From Allgaiera indica (GTDB lineage Bacteria; Pseudomonadota; Alphaproteobacteria; Rhodobacterales; Rhodobacteraceae), in the NCBI RefSeq assembly GCF_900106675.1, contig NZ_FNOB01000012.1, positions 1 through 64,000 of the forward strand: DNA of 64,000 bases, in the 5' to 3' direction. Under the pieces are notes generated by a model. It was not told where the DNA came from. It did no database searches and was given only the letters and a program-made list of their open reading frames with translations. The position numbers and the translations under genes were made by a program. Positions within the stretch are counted from its first letter, which is position 1; every line of letters begins with the position of its first letter. Below, one piece after another: positions 1 to 8,326 of the stretch.

Positions 1-2
1 GC

Positions 3-263
3 GACGGAATCGGCACAGAGGTGGTGGCCGCGGGCCTCGAGGTGCTGGAGGCGGTGGCGGCGCGTGACGGCGGCTTTGCGCTCGACGTCACGGGCCTCGG
101 TGCGGTTTCGCCCATGGGCGCCGGGTCACGGCCGACCCGCCCCTTTCACAGCAACCGAATCTTATTGACATGTCGATATGTCATTATAGCATTGGAATCG
201 TTCCCGGCCTTCAGGCCCGGGGCGTGGCGCGGGAAGGGGTGGGGATGTCGCGGACGGAACTGA
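3..263 (+). pseudogene. Truncated N-terminus of a LeuB/tartrate-dehydrogenase family enzyme
   Basis: The frame opens at the window edge with DGIGTEVVAAGLEVLEAV, the nucleotide-site start of the isopropylmalate/isocitrate/tartrate dehydrogenase family, and stays family-like to about base 100 (GGFALDV). After that the reading continues as unrelated residues to a stop at 263, with none of the downstream family motifs such as the expected FDWG region. The window edge hides the first few codons. It looks like a gene remnant cut near base 100 by an old rearrangement. A gene that really continues in another frame was looked for and not found. Confidence 0.55.
165..190 (+). promoter_or_regulatory. 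Promoter region with candidate GntR operator palindrome
   Basis: A TTGACA hexamer at 165-170 overlaps an inverted repeat TGACAT-N6-ATGTCA (166-183), in the only AT-rich stretch in front of the GntR-family gene that starts at 245. A TATAGC-like element at 185-190 is too close (14 bases) to be a textbook -10. HutC/UTRA-subfamily regulators usually bind short palindromes in their own promoters, so this is inferred to be an autoregulatory operator for the operon below. Confidence 0.4.
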
Positions 264-1090
264 CCAGGGGGATGGCCGCGGGGACGGGGCTTGATGCGCG
301 CAGCGGCATACCGCTGTTCCATCAGGTTGCCGTCATCTTGCGCGATCGCATCCTTTCTGGCGCCCATGCCGAAGGAGAGCGCCTGCCGTCCGAGGCGGAG
401 ATTTGCGACAGCTTCGGGGTTTCGCGCATTACCGCCAAACGCGCGATGGACGAACTGGCCGCCGAGGGTCTGGTGACCCGGTCGCGCGGCCGGGGCACCA
501 TCGTGACCGAGGGCGCCGCGATGGCGCCGTTCGAGGTTTCGGTCGATGGCTGGATCGAGAACATCTCGCGCATGGGGCGGATGACCGAGGTGCGGGTCTT
601 GGAATTCGGCTACCGCCGCGCCCCGCGCGCCATCGCCCAGGAACTCGATCTGCCTGAAGGCGCCGAGGTTCAGCGCTCAATCCGCGTGCGCTCGCACGGG
701 GGGACGCCGCTTTCCTGGCTGGAGACCTGGGTGCCCGCGGACATCGGCCGCAGCTACAGCGCCCAGGACATGGGGGCCCAGCCGCTGCTGCACCTGCTGG
801 AGCGCGCGGGGGCGCGCATCGCCTCGGCCCGGCAGACGATCAGCGCGGGGCTGGCCACGCCGCAGGTCGCCCAGGCGCTGGGCGTGCAGGCGGGGGCGGC
901 GCTACTGGACGTGCGCCGTCTGGTGCGCGACACCCGCGGCCGCCCGGTCGAGCTTATCTCGATCCTCTACCGTCCCGATCTTTACCGTTTCGCGATGGAG
1001 CTGACCCGCGTCGCCGATGCCGAAGGCGCCCGCTGGGAAGCCGAAAGCCCGCCCGTCGACCCCGCAGCCGCGGCGATACCGGATCCCTGA
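245..1090 (+). CDS. GntR-family transcriptional regulator with UTRA effector domain
   Basis: This 281-residue protein has an N-terminal winged helix-turn-helix (GIPLFHQVAVILRDRI, then LPSEAEICDSFGVSRITAK, about residues 22-88) and a C-terminal UTRA ligand-binding domain (about 105-255), the HutC-subfamily layout. An earlier in-frame ATG at 170 lies inside the promoter palindrome, so the ATG at 245, preceded by GGGGTGGGG, was chosen. It is the first gene of a co-directional run of transporter and catabolic genes and most likely represses them until an imported small molecule binds the UTRA domain. The ligand is not known. Confidence 0.85.
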   Translation: MSRTELTRGMAAGTGLDARSGIPLFHQVAVILRDRILSGAHAEGERLPSEAEICDSFGVSRITAKRAMDELAAEGLVTRSRGRGTIVTEGAAMAPFEVSVDGWIENISRMGRMTEVRVLEFGYRRAPRAIAQELDLPEGAEVQRSIRVRSHGGTPLSWLETWVPADIGRSYSAQDMGAQPLLHLLERAGARIASARQTISAGLATPQVAQALGVQAGAALLDVRRLVRDTRGRPVELISILYRPDLYRFAMELTRVADAEGARWEAESPPVDPAAAAIPDP

Positions 1091-1109
1091 ACCCCAGATT
1101 CGAAAAACA

Positions 1110-1124
1110 GGCGGATCAACCGCC
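1110..1124 (+). other. Small hairpin between regulator and binding-protein gene
   Basis: GGCGG-ATCAA-CCGCC forms a perfect 5-bp stem in the 62-base gap between the GntR gene and the solute-binding protein. There is no T-run, so it is a weak structural element at most. It may separate low regulator expression from the genes that follow. Confidence 0.25.
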
Positions 1125-1152
1125 GGAGAGCCCACAACAGAGAGGAAGCATC

Positions 1153-2373
1153 ATGACGAATGGAACGAAAGGCGGGCTTCCCCGCCGTGCATTTCTGGCG
1201 GGCACTGCCGCCGCAACCGGCCTGCTGGCCGCGCCGTCGCTTCTGCGCGCCGCGCCCGAGGCGATCAAGATCGGCCTGATCCACCCGGTGACCGGGGCGC
1301 TGTCCTATTCCGGCAACCAGTGCCGGGCCGGGGGCGAGATGGCGATCGCCGACATCAACGCGGCCGGCGGCATCAAATCCATGGGCGGCGCCAAGTTGCA
1401 GGCGATCCTGGGCGACAGCCAGTCGAAACCGGCGATCGGCGCGTCGGAGACCGTGCGCGCGATCGAGGATGGCGCGAAGGGGATCGTGGCGGGCTATGCC
1501 TCGTCGATCTGCCTGGCCACCACTCAGGAGGCCGCGAAGACCAACACCCCCCATGTCGTCGACGTGGGCGTGGCCGACAGCATCATGGAGCGCGGGCTGA
1601 CCAACACCTTCCGCTTCGGCCCGGGCTACGGCAAGATCGCGCGCGACGCGGTCACCTCGCTTGACGCGATCAACAAGGCGGCGGGGTCGCCCGCCAAGAC
1701 CGTGGTGATCGTGCATGAGGATTCCGCCTTCGGCACCGGCACCGCCAAGCTGCTGTCGACCGAACTGCCCAAGCACGGGTTCAAGATCCTCAAGGTGATC
1801 GCCCATCCGACGCCGATGCGCGATTTCACCAATATCGCGCTGCAGGTGAAGGCGGCCAATCCCGACATCATCATCCCGGCGAACTACTACAACGAATACG
1901 TCCTTTTCGCGCGCACCATCCGCCAGCAGCGGATCAAGCCGATGGCGATCTATTCGGTGCTGGGCGGCGCGGCCTCGTCCTACAAGTTCGTCAAGGACTT
2001 CCCCGAGGCGGCCGAGGGGGTGATGGACACCAACCACTGGTTCAACCCCAAGTCCGACCTCGCGCAAGAGCGCAAGAAGGCGACCGAGGCAAAGGGGCTT
2101 TACTACACCTACGAGGTCTACCTGACCTACAACGCGGTGGCGCTTCTGGCCGATGCGATCGAGCGGGCCGGATCGACCGACCATGCCAAGGTGATCGCGG
2201 CGCTCAACGCCTCGACCTGGGACAAGAGCGGGATGCCCTATGGCCCGACCAAGATGGTCAAGGGCCAGAACACCGGCGCCCAGCCGGTCAACACCCAGGT
2301 GCAGGGTGGGCAGATCGATGTGATCCGCCCGGCCCAATTCGCGCAGGCCCAGGTCAAGTTCCCGATGGTCTGA
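1153..2373 (+). CDS. Branched-chain-amino-acid-type ABC transporter substrate-binding protein
   Basis: This 406-residue periplasmic binding protein has a Tat-like signal (LPRRAFLAGTAAATG, cleavage likely after LLRAAPE or just before) followed by the LivJ-type opening IKIGLIHPVTGALSYSGNQC. It belongs to the Peripla_BP_6/HAAT family. It delivers ligand to the LivH/LivM permease encoded directly downstream. A good ribosome-binding site (GAGAGGAAG) precedes the ATG. HAAT binding proteins serve amino acids, urea, amides and aromatic or organic acids, so the name does not fix the ligand. The catabolic genes in the same operon suggest an unusual carboxylate or cyclic amide. Confidence 0.88.
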   Translation: MTNGTKGGLPRRAFLAGTAAATGLLAAPSLLRAAPEAIKIGLIHPVTGALSYSGNQCRAGGEMAIADINAAGGIKSMGGAKLQAILGDSQSKPAIGASETVRAIEDGAKGIVAGYASSICLATTQEAAKTNTPHVVDVGVADSIMERGLTNTFRFGPGYGKIARDAVTSLDAINKAAGSPAKTVVIVHEDSAFGTGTAKLLSTELPKHGFKILKVIAHPTPMRDFTNIALQVKAANPDIIIPANYYNEYVLFARTIRQQRIKPMAIYSVLGGAASSYKFVKDFPEAAEGVMDTNHWFNPKSDLAQERKKATEAKGLYYTYEVYLTYNAVALLADAIERAGSTDHAKVIAALNASTWDKSGMPYGPTKMVKGQNTGAQPVNTQVQGGQIDVIRPAQFAQAQVKFPMV

Positions 2374-2395
2374 TCCGGTCCGGGCGGCCCGGTGT

Positions 2396-2415
2396 CCGGC
2401 CCCGGCCAGGGCCGG
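2396..2415 (+). terminator. GC-rich hairpin between binding-protein and permease genes
   Basis: CCGGCCC-CGGCCA-GGGCCGG gives a 7-bp stem with a 6-base loop in the gap after the binding-protein stop. There is no T-run. Such hairpins commonly protect the upstream message and reduce read-through, so that binding protein is made in excess over permease. That role is inferred here. Confidence 0.4.
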
Positions 2416-2446
2416 GCCGTCCCCATGAACTATGCGGAAGGCGTCG

Positions 2447-3319
2447 ATGCCGGACATGACGATCCTGTGGCCCGCGATCCTGAACGGGGTGACGACGGGC
2501 GCGCTCTATGCGCTGATCGCGCTGGGGTTGACGCTGATCTACGGCGTCTTGCACATCATCAACTTCGCCCATGGGGCGCTGCTGATGGTGGGGCTTTATG
2601 CCGTCTATTTCCTGTGGCGGTTCCTGGGGCTTGATCCCTATGTCTCGCTGCTGATCGTGCCGCCGGCGATGTTCGCCCTGGGCTACGCCTTGCAGCGCGG
2701 TCTGATCACCCGGGCCGCGCATGGCCGCGACGAAAACATCCTGCTGGTCACGCTGGGCCTTTCGATCATCCTGGAAAACCTGGCGCTGATGGCGTTTTCG
2801 TCCGACACCCGGACGGTCGACACCGCCTATGGCTTTTCCACCCTTGATGTGCTGGGCGCCTTCGTGCCGCTGCCCAAGGTGGTGGCCTTCGGCGGCGCGG
2901 TGGCGACGGCCCTGGCGCTTTGGGTCTTCATGGCGCGCACCGATCTGGGCCGCGCGATCCGCGCGGTCGCGAAGGAAAGGAAGGGCGCGCAGCTTGTGGG
3001 CATCGACGTGAACCATGTCTATGCGATGAGCTTCGGCATCGGCGTGGGCGTGCTGGGGATTGCCGCCTGCCTGCTGATGCCCAGCTACTACGTCACCCCG
3101 ACCGTGGGCCACGGCTTCGTGCTGATCGCCTTCACCATCGTCGTGCTGGGCGGCATGGGAAGTTTCGTCGGAGCCCTGATCGGCGGCATCATCATCGGCG
3201 TGGTCGAGGCGCTGGGCGGACTTTTCCTGGGCGAGAGCCTGGGCCAGATCGGCATTTTCGTGATCTTCATCCTGATCCTGCTGCTGCGCCCCCAGGGCCT
3301 GCTGGGGAGGGCGCAATGA
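2447..3319 (+). CDS. livH: ABC transporter inner-membrane permease, LivH type
   Basis: A very hydrophobic protein of 290 residues with the LivH signature near the N-terminus (ILNGVTTGALYALIALGLTL, then YGVLHIINFAHGALLMVG) and the conserved C-terminal GGMGSFVGALIGGIIIGVVE loop that contacts the ATPases. ATGs at 2432, 2447 and 2456 are all in frame. 2447 is preferred because GGAAGG lies 5 bases upstream. It pairs with LivM, whose ATG overlaps this stop codon (ATGA). Confidence 0.88.
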   Translation: MPDMTILWPAILNGVTTGALYALIALGLTLIYGVLHIINFAHGALLMVGLYAVYFLWRFLGLDPYVSLLIVPPAMFALGYALQRGLITRAAHGRDENILLVTLGLSIILENLALMAFSSDTRTVDTAYGFSTLDVLGAFVPLPKVVAFGGAVATALALWVFMARTDLGRAIRAVAKERKGAQLVGIDVNHVYAMSFGIGVGVLGIAACLLMPSYYVTPTVGHGFVLIAFTIVVLGGMGSFVGALIGGIIIGVVEALGGLFLGESLGQIGIFVIFILILLLRPQGLLGRAQ

Positions 3320-4281
3320 GAACGCTTGCCCTTCTGGTCGCGATCTTCGCGGCGCTGGCGGTCCTGCCGATCGGGCTGCGATCGGATTTCTGGCTGAACG
3401 CGGTGATGCTTGCGCTGTTCTCGGCGCTGATCGGGCAGTCCTGGAACATCGCCGGCGGTTATGCGGGGCAGTTCAGCTTTGGCCATGCGCTGTTCTTCGG
3501 CCTTGGTGGCTACGCCGTGGCGGTGCTGCAGGTGCACCTGGGCATCAACCCCTGGCTGGGGATGGCGGTGGGCGGCGCGCTGGGCGCGGGCGCCGGCGCG
3601 GCGCTGGGCTGGCTGACCTTCCGCTACGGGCTGCGCGGATCCTATTTCGCGCTGGTCACGCTTGCCTTCGCCGAGGTGTTCCGCATCCTTGCCAATTCCG
3701 TGCCCTTCACCGGCGCCGGCGAAGGCATCCTGATCCCGCTTGATCCGCATCCCGCGATGCTGCAGTTCAGGGCGCTCTCGGGCTATTACTGGTTGCTGCT
3801 GGGGCTGACCTTCGCCTGTTTCCTGACGGTCTGGTGGCTGGAACGCAGCCGGCTGGGCGCGCAGATGCAGGCGGTGCGCGACAACGAGGACGCGGCCGCC
3901 GCCGTCGGCGTCGATGCCTTCACGGTGAAGCTGAAGGCAATGGCGCTGTCGGGGCTTTTCATGGGGCTGGCGGGGGTCTTCTACACCCAGCGCTATCTCT
4001 ATCTCGATCCGGGCCTGGCCTTCGGTCCCGCGCAATCGGTCGAGGCGCTTCTGGTCGCCATCGTCGGTGGCATCGGCACGTTGTTCGGTCCGCTCCTGGG
4101 GGCCTTCGCGCTGCATCTTCTGGCCGAGGCGGCGCAAGGCGTTCTGGGCGACGTGCCCGGCGCCAACATGGTGATCTACGGCACCGTGCTTGTCGCCATG
4201 GTGCTGTTCCTGCCGCGCGGGCTGACCAGCCTTCGCCAGGGCGGTCGGCGGCGCCGGCGGCGGAGGACGAAGGATGCTTGA
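3316..4281 (+). CDS. livM: ABC transporter inner-membrane permease, LivM type
   Basis: A 321-residue polytopic protein with LivM-family marks: SWNIAGGYAGQFSFGHALFF near residue 45, GLRGSYFALVTLAFAEVFRI in the middle, and VAIVGGIGTLFGPLLGAFAL near the C-terminus. It begins at the ATG overlapping the livH stop. The open frame extends further upstream inside livH, but that part is a shadow. The C-terminal tail is strongly basic (GGRRRRRRRT) and reads into the start of livG with an 8-base overlap, so the genes are translationally coupled. Confidence 0.88.
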   Translation: MRTLALLVAIFAALAVLPIGLRSDFWLNAVMLALFSALIGQSWNIAGGYAGQFSFGHALFFGLGGYAVAVLQVHLGINPWLGMAVGGALGAGAGAALGWLTFRYGLRGSYFALVTLAFAEVFRILANSVPFTGAGEGILIPLDPHPAMLQFRALSGYYWLLLGLTFACFLTVWWLERSRLGAQMQAVRDNEDAAAAVGVDAFTVKLKAMALSGLFMGLAGVFYTQRYLYLDPGLAFGPAQSVEALLVAIVGGIGTLFGPLLGAFALHLLAEAAQGVLGDVPGANMVIYGTVLVAMVLFLPRGLTSLRQGGRRRRRRRTKDA

Positions 4282-5017
4282 GGTCGCCAATCTGACCAAG
4301 CGCTTCGGTGGGCTGGTCGCGGTCGACGGGGTGAACCTGTCGCTGCCCGAGGGCGGCATCTCGGCGCTGATCGGGCCGAACGGGGCGGGCAAGACCACGC
4401 TTTTCGCGCTGATCACCGGCTTTCACCGCCCCGATGGCGGAAGCGTGCGCTTTCTGGGCCGCGACCTGACCGGGGAAAAGCCGTTCCGGATCGCCCGGGC
4501 GGGCATGGTGCGGACCTTCCAGATCGTCCAGCCCTTCGCCGGGCAGACGGTGCGCGAGAACATCGCCGTGGGCGCGCATATGCACCTGGCCGACCGTGCC
4601 GAGGCGCTGGCGAAGGCAGAAGACGTCGCCCGCGCGGTGGGGCTTTCCGACCGGCTCGACCGCGACGCGGCGGATCTGACGGTGGCGGGGCGCAAGCGGC
4701 TGGAGGTGGCGCGCGCGCTGGCGACCGACCCGAAGCTTTTGCTGCTGGATGAGGTGATGGCGGGACTGAACCCGTCCGAGATCCGCGACGTGATCCCGGT
4801 GATCCGGGCGATCCGCGACCGCGGCGTGACCATCCTGTTGATCGAGCATGTCATGCAGGCAGTGATGGAGCTGTCCGATCAGGCCTGGGTACTGAACCAG
4901 GGCCGGCTGATCGCGGCGGGTGCGCCGCGCGCGCTGGCTTCCGACCCGGCGGTGATCGAGGCCTATCTGGGGCACGGCATGGCCGAACGTCTGGCAAAGG
5001 GGGCCGCCCATGCTTGA
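4274..5017 (+). CDS. livG: ABC transporter ATP-binding protein, LivG type
   Basis: A 247-residue cytoplasmic ATPase. Walker A is GPNGAGKTT near residue 38. Walker B is LLLLDEVMAGLNPSE, which carries the LivG-typical E-V-M-A-G-L variation after the aspartate. The switch histidine is in LLIEHVMQAVM. The usual LSGG signature is replaced by LTVAGRKRLEVARAL, as is common in LivG proteins. It pairs with LivF to drive the LivHM channel. It overlaps livM by 8 bases and livF by 8 bases. Confidence 0.88.
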   Translation: MLEVANLTKRFGGLVAVDGVNLSLPEGGISALIGPNGAGKTTLFALITGFHRPDGGSVRFLGRDLTGEKPFRIARAGMVRTFQIVQPFAGQTVRENIAVGAHMHLADRAEALAKAEDVARAVGLSDRLDRDAADLTVAGRKRLEVARALATDPKLLLLDEVMAGLNPSEIRDVIPVIRAIRDRGVTILLIEHVMQAVMELSDQAWVLNQGRLIAAGAPRALASDPAVIEAYLGHGMAERLAKGAAHA

Positions 5018-5711
5018 GGTCGAGAACCTGCGCGCGGGCTACGGCCGGGTCGAGGTGCTGCGCGGCGTCTCGCTGGGCCTGGGGCCGGGCCAGATCGTGG
5101 CGCTGCTGGGCGCGAACGGCGTCGGCAAGACCACCTTCAACGGTGTGCTCTCGGGCCTTCTGAAACCCTGGGAAGGCTGCGTGACTTTCGAGGGCCGGGC
5201 GCTGCCGCCGGGCGATACCGGGGCCGCGCTCGATGCCGGCCTCGTGCTGGTGCCCGAGGGGCGGCACATCTTCCCCAGCCTGACGGTGCACGAAAACCTG
5301 TGGCTGGGCGGCTATCGGCGCGGCAGGGCGCACCGTGCGCGCAATCTTGACCAGGTGCTGGAAACCTTTCCGCGCCTGGCCGAACGGCTGACCCAGCGCG
5401 CGGGTACCATGTCGGGGGGGGAACAGCAGATGCTGGCGATCGGCCGCGGCCTGATGGCCGAGCCAAGGCTGCTGATCCTCGACGAGCCCTCGCTTGGCCT
5501 GTCGCCGCTGCTGGTCGAGGAGATGTTCGCGCTGATCGGTCGGCTGAACGCCGAGGGGCTGGCGATCCTGCTGGTCGAGCAAAATGTGCGCTTGTCGCTG
5601 GAAGTCGCCCATCGCGGCTTTGTCATGGAAAACGGTGCGATCACCGCTTCGGGCCGTGCGCAGGACCTGTTGGCCGATCCCGATCTGCAGCGCAGCTATC
5701 TGGGGGTGTGA
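5010..5711 (+). CDS. livF: ABC transporter ATP-binding protein, LivF type
   Basis: A 233-residue ATPase with Walker A GANGVGKTT, the Q-loop region, signature MSGGEQQMLAIGRGL, Walker B LLILDEPSLGLSP, and the switch region LLVEQNVRLSL, which is typical of LivF. It completes the five-component importer begun at 1153. The stop is one base before the start of the hydratase gene, which places the importer and the enzymes on one message. Confidence 0.88.
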   Translation: MLEVENLRAGYGRVEVLRGVSLGLGPGQIVALLGANGVGKTTFNGVLSGLLKPWEGCVTFEGRALPPGDTGAALDAGLVLVPEGRHIFPSLTVHENLWLGGYRRGRAHRARNLDQVLETFPRLAERLTQRAGTMSGGEQQMLAIGRGLMAEPRLLILDEPSLGLSPLLVEEMFALIGRLNAEGLAILLVEQNVRLSLEVAHRGFVMENGAITASGRAQDLLADPDLQRSYLGV

Positions 5712-5712
5712 G

Positions 5713-6981
5713 ATGAGGATGACCCTGGCCGAGAAGCTGATTGCCCGCGCGGCGGGGCGCGGGGCGGTGCGCCCGGGCGAGGTGGTGACCGCGCGCGTCG
5801 ACCTGGCGATGATCCACGACAGCGGCGGGCCGCGGCGGGTAGAGCCGATCCTGAAGCGGCTTGGCGTGGGATTGTGGGACCGCGAGCGGGTGGTGCTGAT
5901 CTCGGATCATTACATCCCCGGCGACGATCCCGACGGCGCGGCGATCCTGCGACTGACGCGGGACTGGGCGCAGGCGAACGGTGTCACCTTTCACGACGGG
6001 CAGGGCATCTGCCATGTCGTGCTGCCCGAACGCGGCCATGTCGCGCCGGGGATGTTCATCGTCGGTGGCGACAGCCATTCGCCTACCGGCGGCGCCTTCG
6101 GGGCCTATATGTTCGGCGTCGGCGCGACCGAGATGGCTGGCGTGCTGGCGACCGGCGAGATCTGGGTGAAGGTGCCCGAGACGATCCGCCTCGACTGGCA
6201 GGGCGTGCTGCCGCGCGGAGTGATGGCGAAGGACATGATCCTGGCGATGTGCGGCCGGCTGGGGATGGACGGCGGCCGATACCAGGCGGTCGAATACACC
6301 GGCCCCGCGATCCGCGCGCTGGGAATGCAGGAACGCATGACCCTGTCGAACATGGCCGCCGAACTGGGCGCCCAGGCCGGCCTGATCGCGCCGGACCAGA
6401 CCACGGCGGCCTATGTCGCCGCCGCCGGGGGCGATCCGGGCGACTGGGCGGATTGGTGTGGGGACGAAGGTGCAGTCACGGCCGAGCGGCACGATTTCGA
6501 CGCCGCGGCGCTGGCGCCCCAGGTGGCGGCGCCGCATTCGCCGGCCAACGCCTCTGACGTGGGCGCGCAGGCGGGGCAGGGGCTTGACGTCATCTATATC
6601 GGCGCTTGCACCGGGGCCAAGTATACCGACCTTGCCGCCGCCGCCGAGATCCTGCGCGGCAAGCGGCCCGCGAAGGAGATCGAGATCCTGGTCGCGCCCG
6701 CCTCGGCGCGCGATCAGGCCCGCGCCAAGGCCGAGGGCATCATGGCCGTCTTCGAGGAGGCGGGCGCAAAGATCCTGCCCAATGCCTGCGGCATCTGCGC
6801 GGGCTATGGCGCGGCGCGGCTGGGGGCCGATATCCGCTGCCTGTCCACCACCGCGCGCAACTTTCGGGGGCGCATGGGGGATGCCTCGTCCCGGGTCTGG
6901 CTGGCCTCGCCCTATACTGCGGCGGCCTCGGCGATCGAGGGGCGCATCGCCGACCCCCGCAATCATCTGGAGGGCGCGTGA
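5713..6981 (+). CDS. LeuC/DmdA-like [4Fe-4S] hydro-lyase, large subunit
   Basis: A 422-residue aconitase-superfamily protein of the compact 3-isopropylmalate dehydratase/homoaconitase large-subunit type. Cluster ligands are C299 (IGACTGAKYTDL) and C359/C362 (NACGICAGYG), and the substrate/cluster motif is GDSHSPTGGAFGA near residue 119. It should add or remove water on a 2-alkylmalate or maleate-type diacid together with the small subunit next door. Genuine leucine synthesis is unlikely because no leuA or complete leuB is nearby and the neighbours are catabolic. The known enzyme with a hydratase-plus-lyase arrangement like this one is dimethylmaleate hydratase (DmdAB). The exact substrate is inferred, not seen. 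Confidence 0.8.
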   Translation: MRMTLAEKLIARAAGRGAVRPGEVVTARVDLAMIHDSGGPRRVEPILKRLGVGLWDRERVVLISDHYIPGDDPDGAAILRLTRDWAQANGVTFHDGQGICHVVLPERGHVAPGMFIVGGDSHSPTGGAFGAYMFGVGATEMAGVLATGEIWVKVPETIRLDWQGVLPRGVMAKDMILAMCGRLGMDGGRYQAVEYTGPAIRALGMQERMTLSNMAAELGAQAGLIAPDQTTAAYVAAAGGDPGDWADWCGDEGAVTAERHDFDAAALAPQVAAPHSPANASDVGAQAGQGLDVIYIGACTGAKYTDLAAAAEILRGKRPAKEIEILVAPASARDQARAKAEGIMAVFEEAGAKILPNACGICAGYGAARLGADIRCLSTTARNFRGRMGDASSRVWLASPYTAAASAIEGRIADPRNHLEGA

Positions 6982-7466
6982 TGGGCAAGGTCTGGCGGCT
7001 GGGCGACGATATCGACACCGACGCGCTGGCGCCGGGGCGGTTCATGCACCGCCCGATCGAGGAGCTGGCGCAAAACTGCCTGATCGACGTGGCGCCCGAT
7101 TTCGCGAAAGGCGCGGGCGCGGGCGACGTGATCGTCGCGGGGCGCAACTTCGGCATGGGGTCCAGCCGCGAACAGGCGGCGCAGGCGCTGAAGATCCGCG
7201 GGCTGCAGGGCGTAGTGGCGGAAAGTTTTGCGGGGATCTTCCACCGCAATGCGATCAATCTGGGGCTGCCGGTCTTCACCATTGCGTCCGGCCCGCTGCC
7301 TGCAGCGGGCGCCGAAGCCACCCTTGATGTCGCGGCCGCACGCCTGCGCCACGCTGGCGGCGAGGTGGTGCTGGATCCGCTGCCCGACTTCCTGATCGCG
7401 ATGATCCGCGACGGCGGCCTGGTGCCGCATCTGGAAAAGAGACTGGCCGGGGAGGGCCGCAGATGA
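6981..7466 (+). CDS. LeuD/DmdB-like hydro-lyase, small subunit
   Basis: A 161-residue swivel-domain subunit of the short, archaeal-LeuD type. It opens with KVWRLGDDIDTDALAPGRFM, the usual small-subunit start, and carries the substrate-recognition loop GRNFGMGSSREQA and then VVAESFAGIFHRNAINLGLP. Start and stop codons overlap the large-subunit gene as TGATG, so the two are made together as a heterodimer. Length and motifs are complete. Substrate specificity of this family lies mainly in the small-subunit loop and cannot be read reliably by eye. Confidence 0.82.
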   Translation: MGKVWRLGDDIDTDALAPGRFMHRPIEELAQNCLIDVAPDFAKGAGAGDVIVAGRNFGMGSSREQAAQALKIRGLQGVVAESFAGIFHRNAINLGLPVFTIASGPLPAAGAEATLDVAAARLRHAGGEVVLDPLPDFLIAMIRDGGLVPHLEKRLAGEGRR

Positions 7467-8326
7467 GCTTGAAAACCCGCCTGAGGGCGCCGGAAATCCT
7501 CGTTGCCCCGGGGGTTTATGACGGGCTCAGCGCCCATGTCGCGGCGCAGTCGGGGGCCGAGGCCGTCTATCTGTCCGGCGCCTCGCTTGCCTATACCCGT
7601 TTCGGCGGGCCCGACCTTGGGCTAGTCGGCATGTCCGAAGTCGCCGAGGCCGTGGCGGCGATCCGCGACCGGGTGGAGGTGCCGGTGATCGTCGATGCCG
7701 ACACGGGCTTTGGCAACGCGCTTAACGTCCAGCGCACCGTGCGGACCTTCGAGCGCGCCGGCGCGAATGCGATCCAGCTAGAGGACCAGACCCTTCCCAA
7801 GCGCTGCGGCCATCTCGACGGCAAGACGCTGGTGCCGACCGGGGAAATGACCGGCAAGATCCGCGCGGCGCTGGACGCGCGCACCAGCGAAGAGACCCTG
7901 ATCATCGCCCGCACCGACGCGATCGCGGTCGAGGGGTTCGAGGCCGCCCTGGCCCGCGCCCATGCCTATGCCGAAGCCGGCGCGGACATGCTGTTCGTCG
8001 AGGCGCTGCGCGACCAGGACCAGATGCGCCGCGCGGTGGCGGAACTGGGCCCGCGCTGCCCGCTGATGGTCAACATGGTCGAAGGCGGCAAGACCCCGGC
8101 CGCGGATGCCGCCGAGTTGCAGGCGCTCGGCTTCGATCTGGTGATCTTTCCCGGCGGCGCGGTCCGCGCCATCGCCCGGACGCTGCAGGAGTATTACGCC
8201 AGCCTCATGACCCACGGCACCAACGCGCCGTTCGCCGCGCGGATGTTCGATTTCAAAGGCCTGAACGCCCTGATCGGCACGCCCGAGATCCTGGCGCGCG
8301 GCGACAGCTATGGAGACGATCAATGA
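7463..8326 (+). CDS. Isocitrate lyase/PEP mutase superfamily C-C lyase (methylisocitrate or dimethylmalate lyase type)
   Basis: A 287-residue TIM-barrel protein. Metal and substrate residues are visible in VIVDADTGFGN (D78, D80). The flexible-loop motif is LPKRCGH with C115 as the acid/base cysteine. This KRCGH motif marks true C-C lyases (isocitrate, methylisocitrate and 2,3-dimethylmalate lyases) rather than phosphonopyruvate mutases or oxaloacetate decarboxylases. It probably cleaves the hydroxydiacid made by the preceding hydratase, giving pyruvate or glyoxylate plus a short acid. It overlaps both neighbours by 4 bases. Confidence 0.82.
   Translation: MSLKTRLRAPEILVAPGVYDGLSAHVAAQSGAEAVYLSGASLAYTRFGGPDLGLVGMSEVAEAVAAIRDRVEVPVIVDADTGFGNALNVQRTVRTFERAGANAIQLEDQTLPKRCGHLDGKTLVPTGEMTGKIRAALDARTSEETLIIARTDAIAVEGFEAALARAHAYAEAGADMLFVEALRDQDQMRRAVAELGPRCPLMVNMVEGGKTPAADAAELQALGFDLVIFPGGAVRAIARTLQEYYASLMTHGTNAPFAARMFDFKGLNALIGTPEILARGDSYGDDQ

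Noticed and set aside
982-2457. Long minus-strand open frame opposite the binding-protein gene
   Set aside because: High GC keeps antisense frames open. The plus-strand frame has a signal peptide, ribosome-binding site and family motifs; the minus-strand frame has none.
5713-7466. LeuCD of leucine biosynthesis
   Set aside because: No leuA or intact leuB is present, and the genes are inside a regulated catabolic operon with an importer and a lyase.
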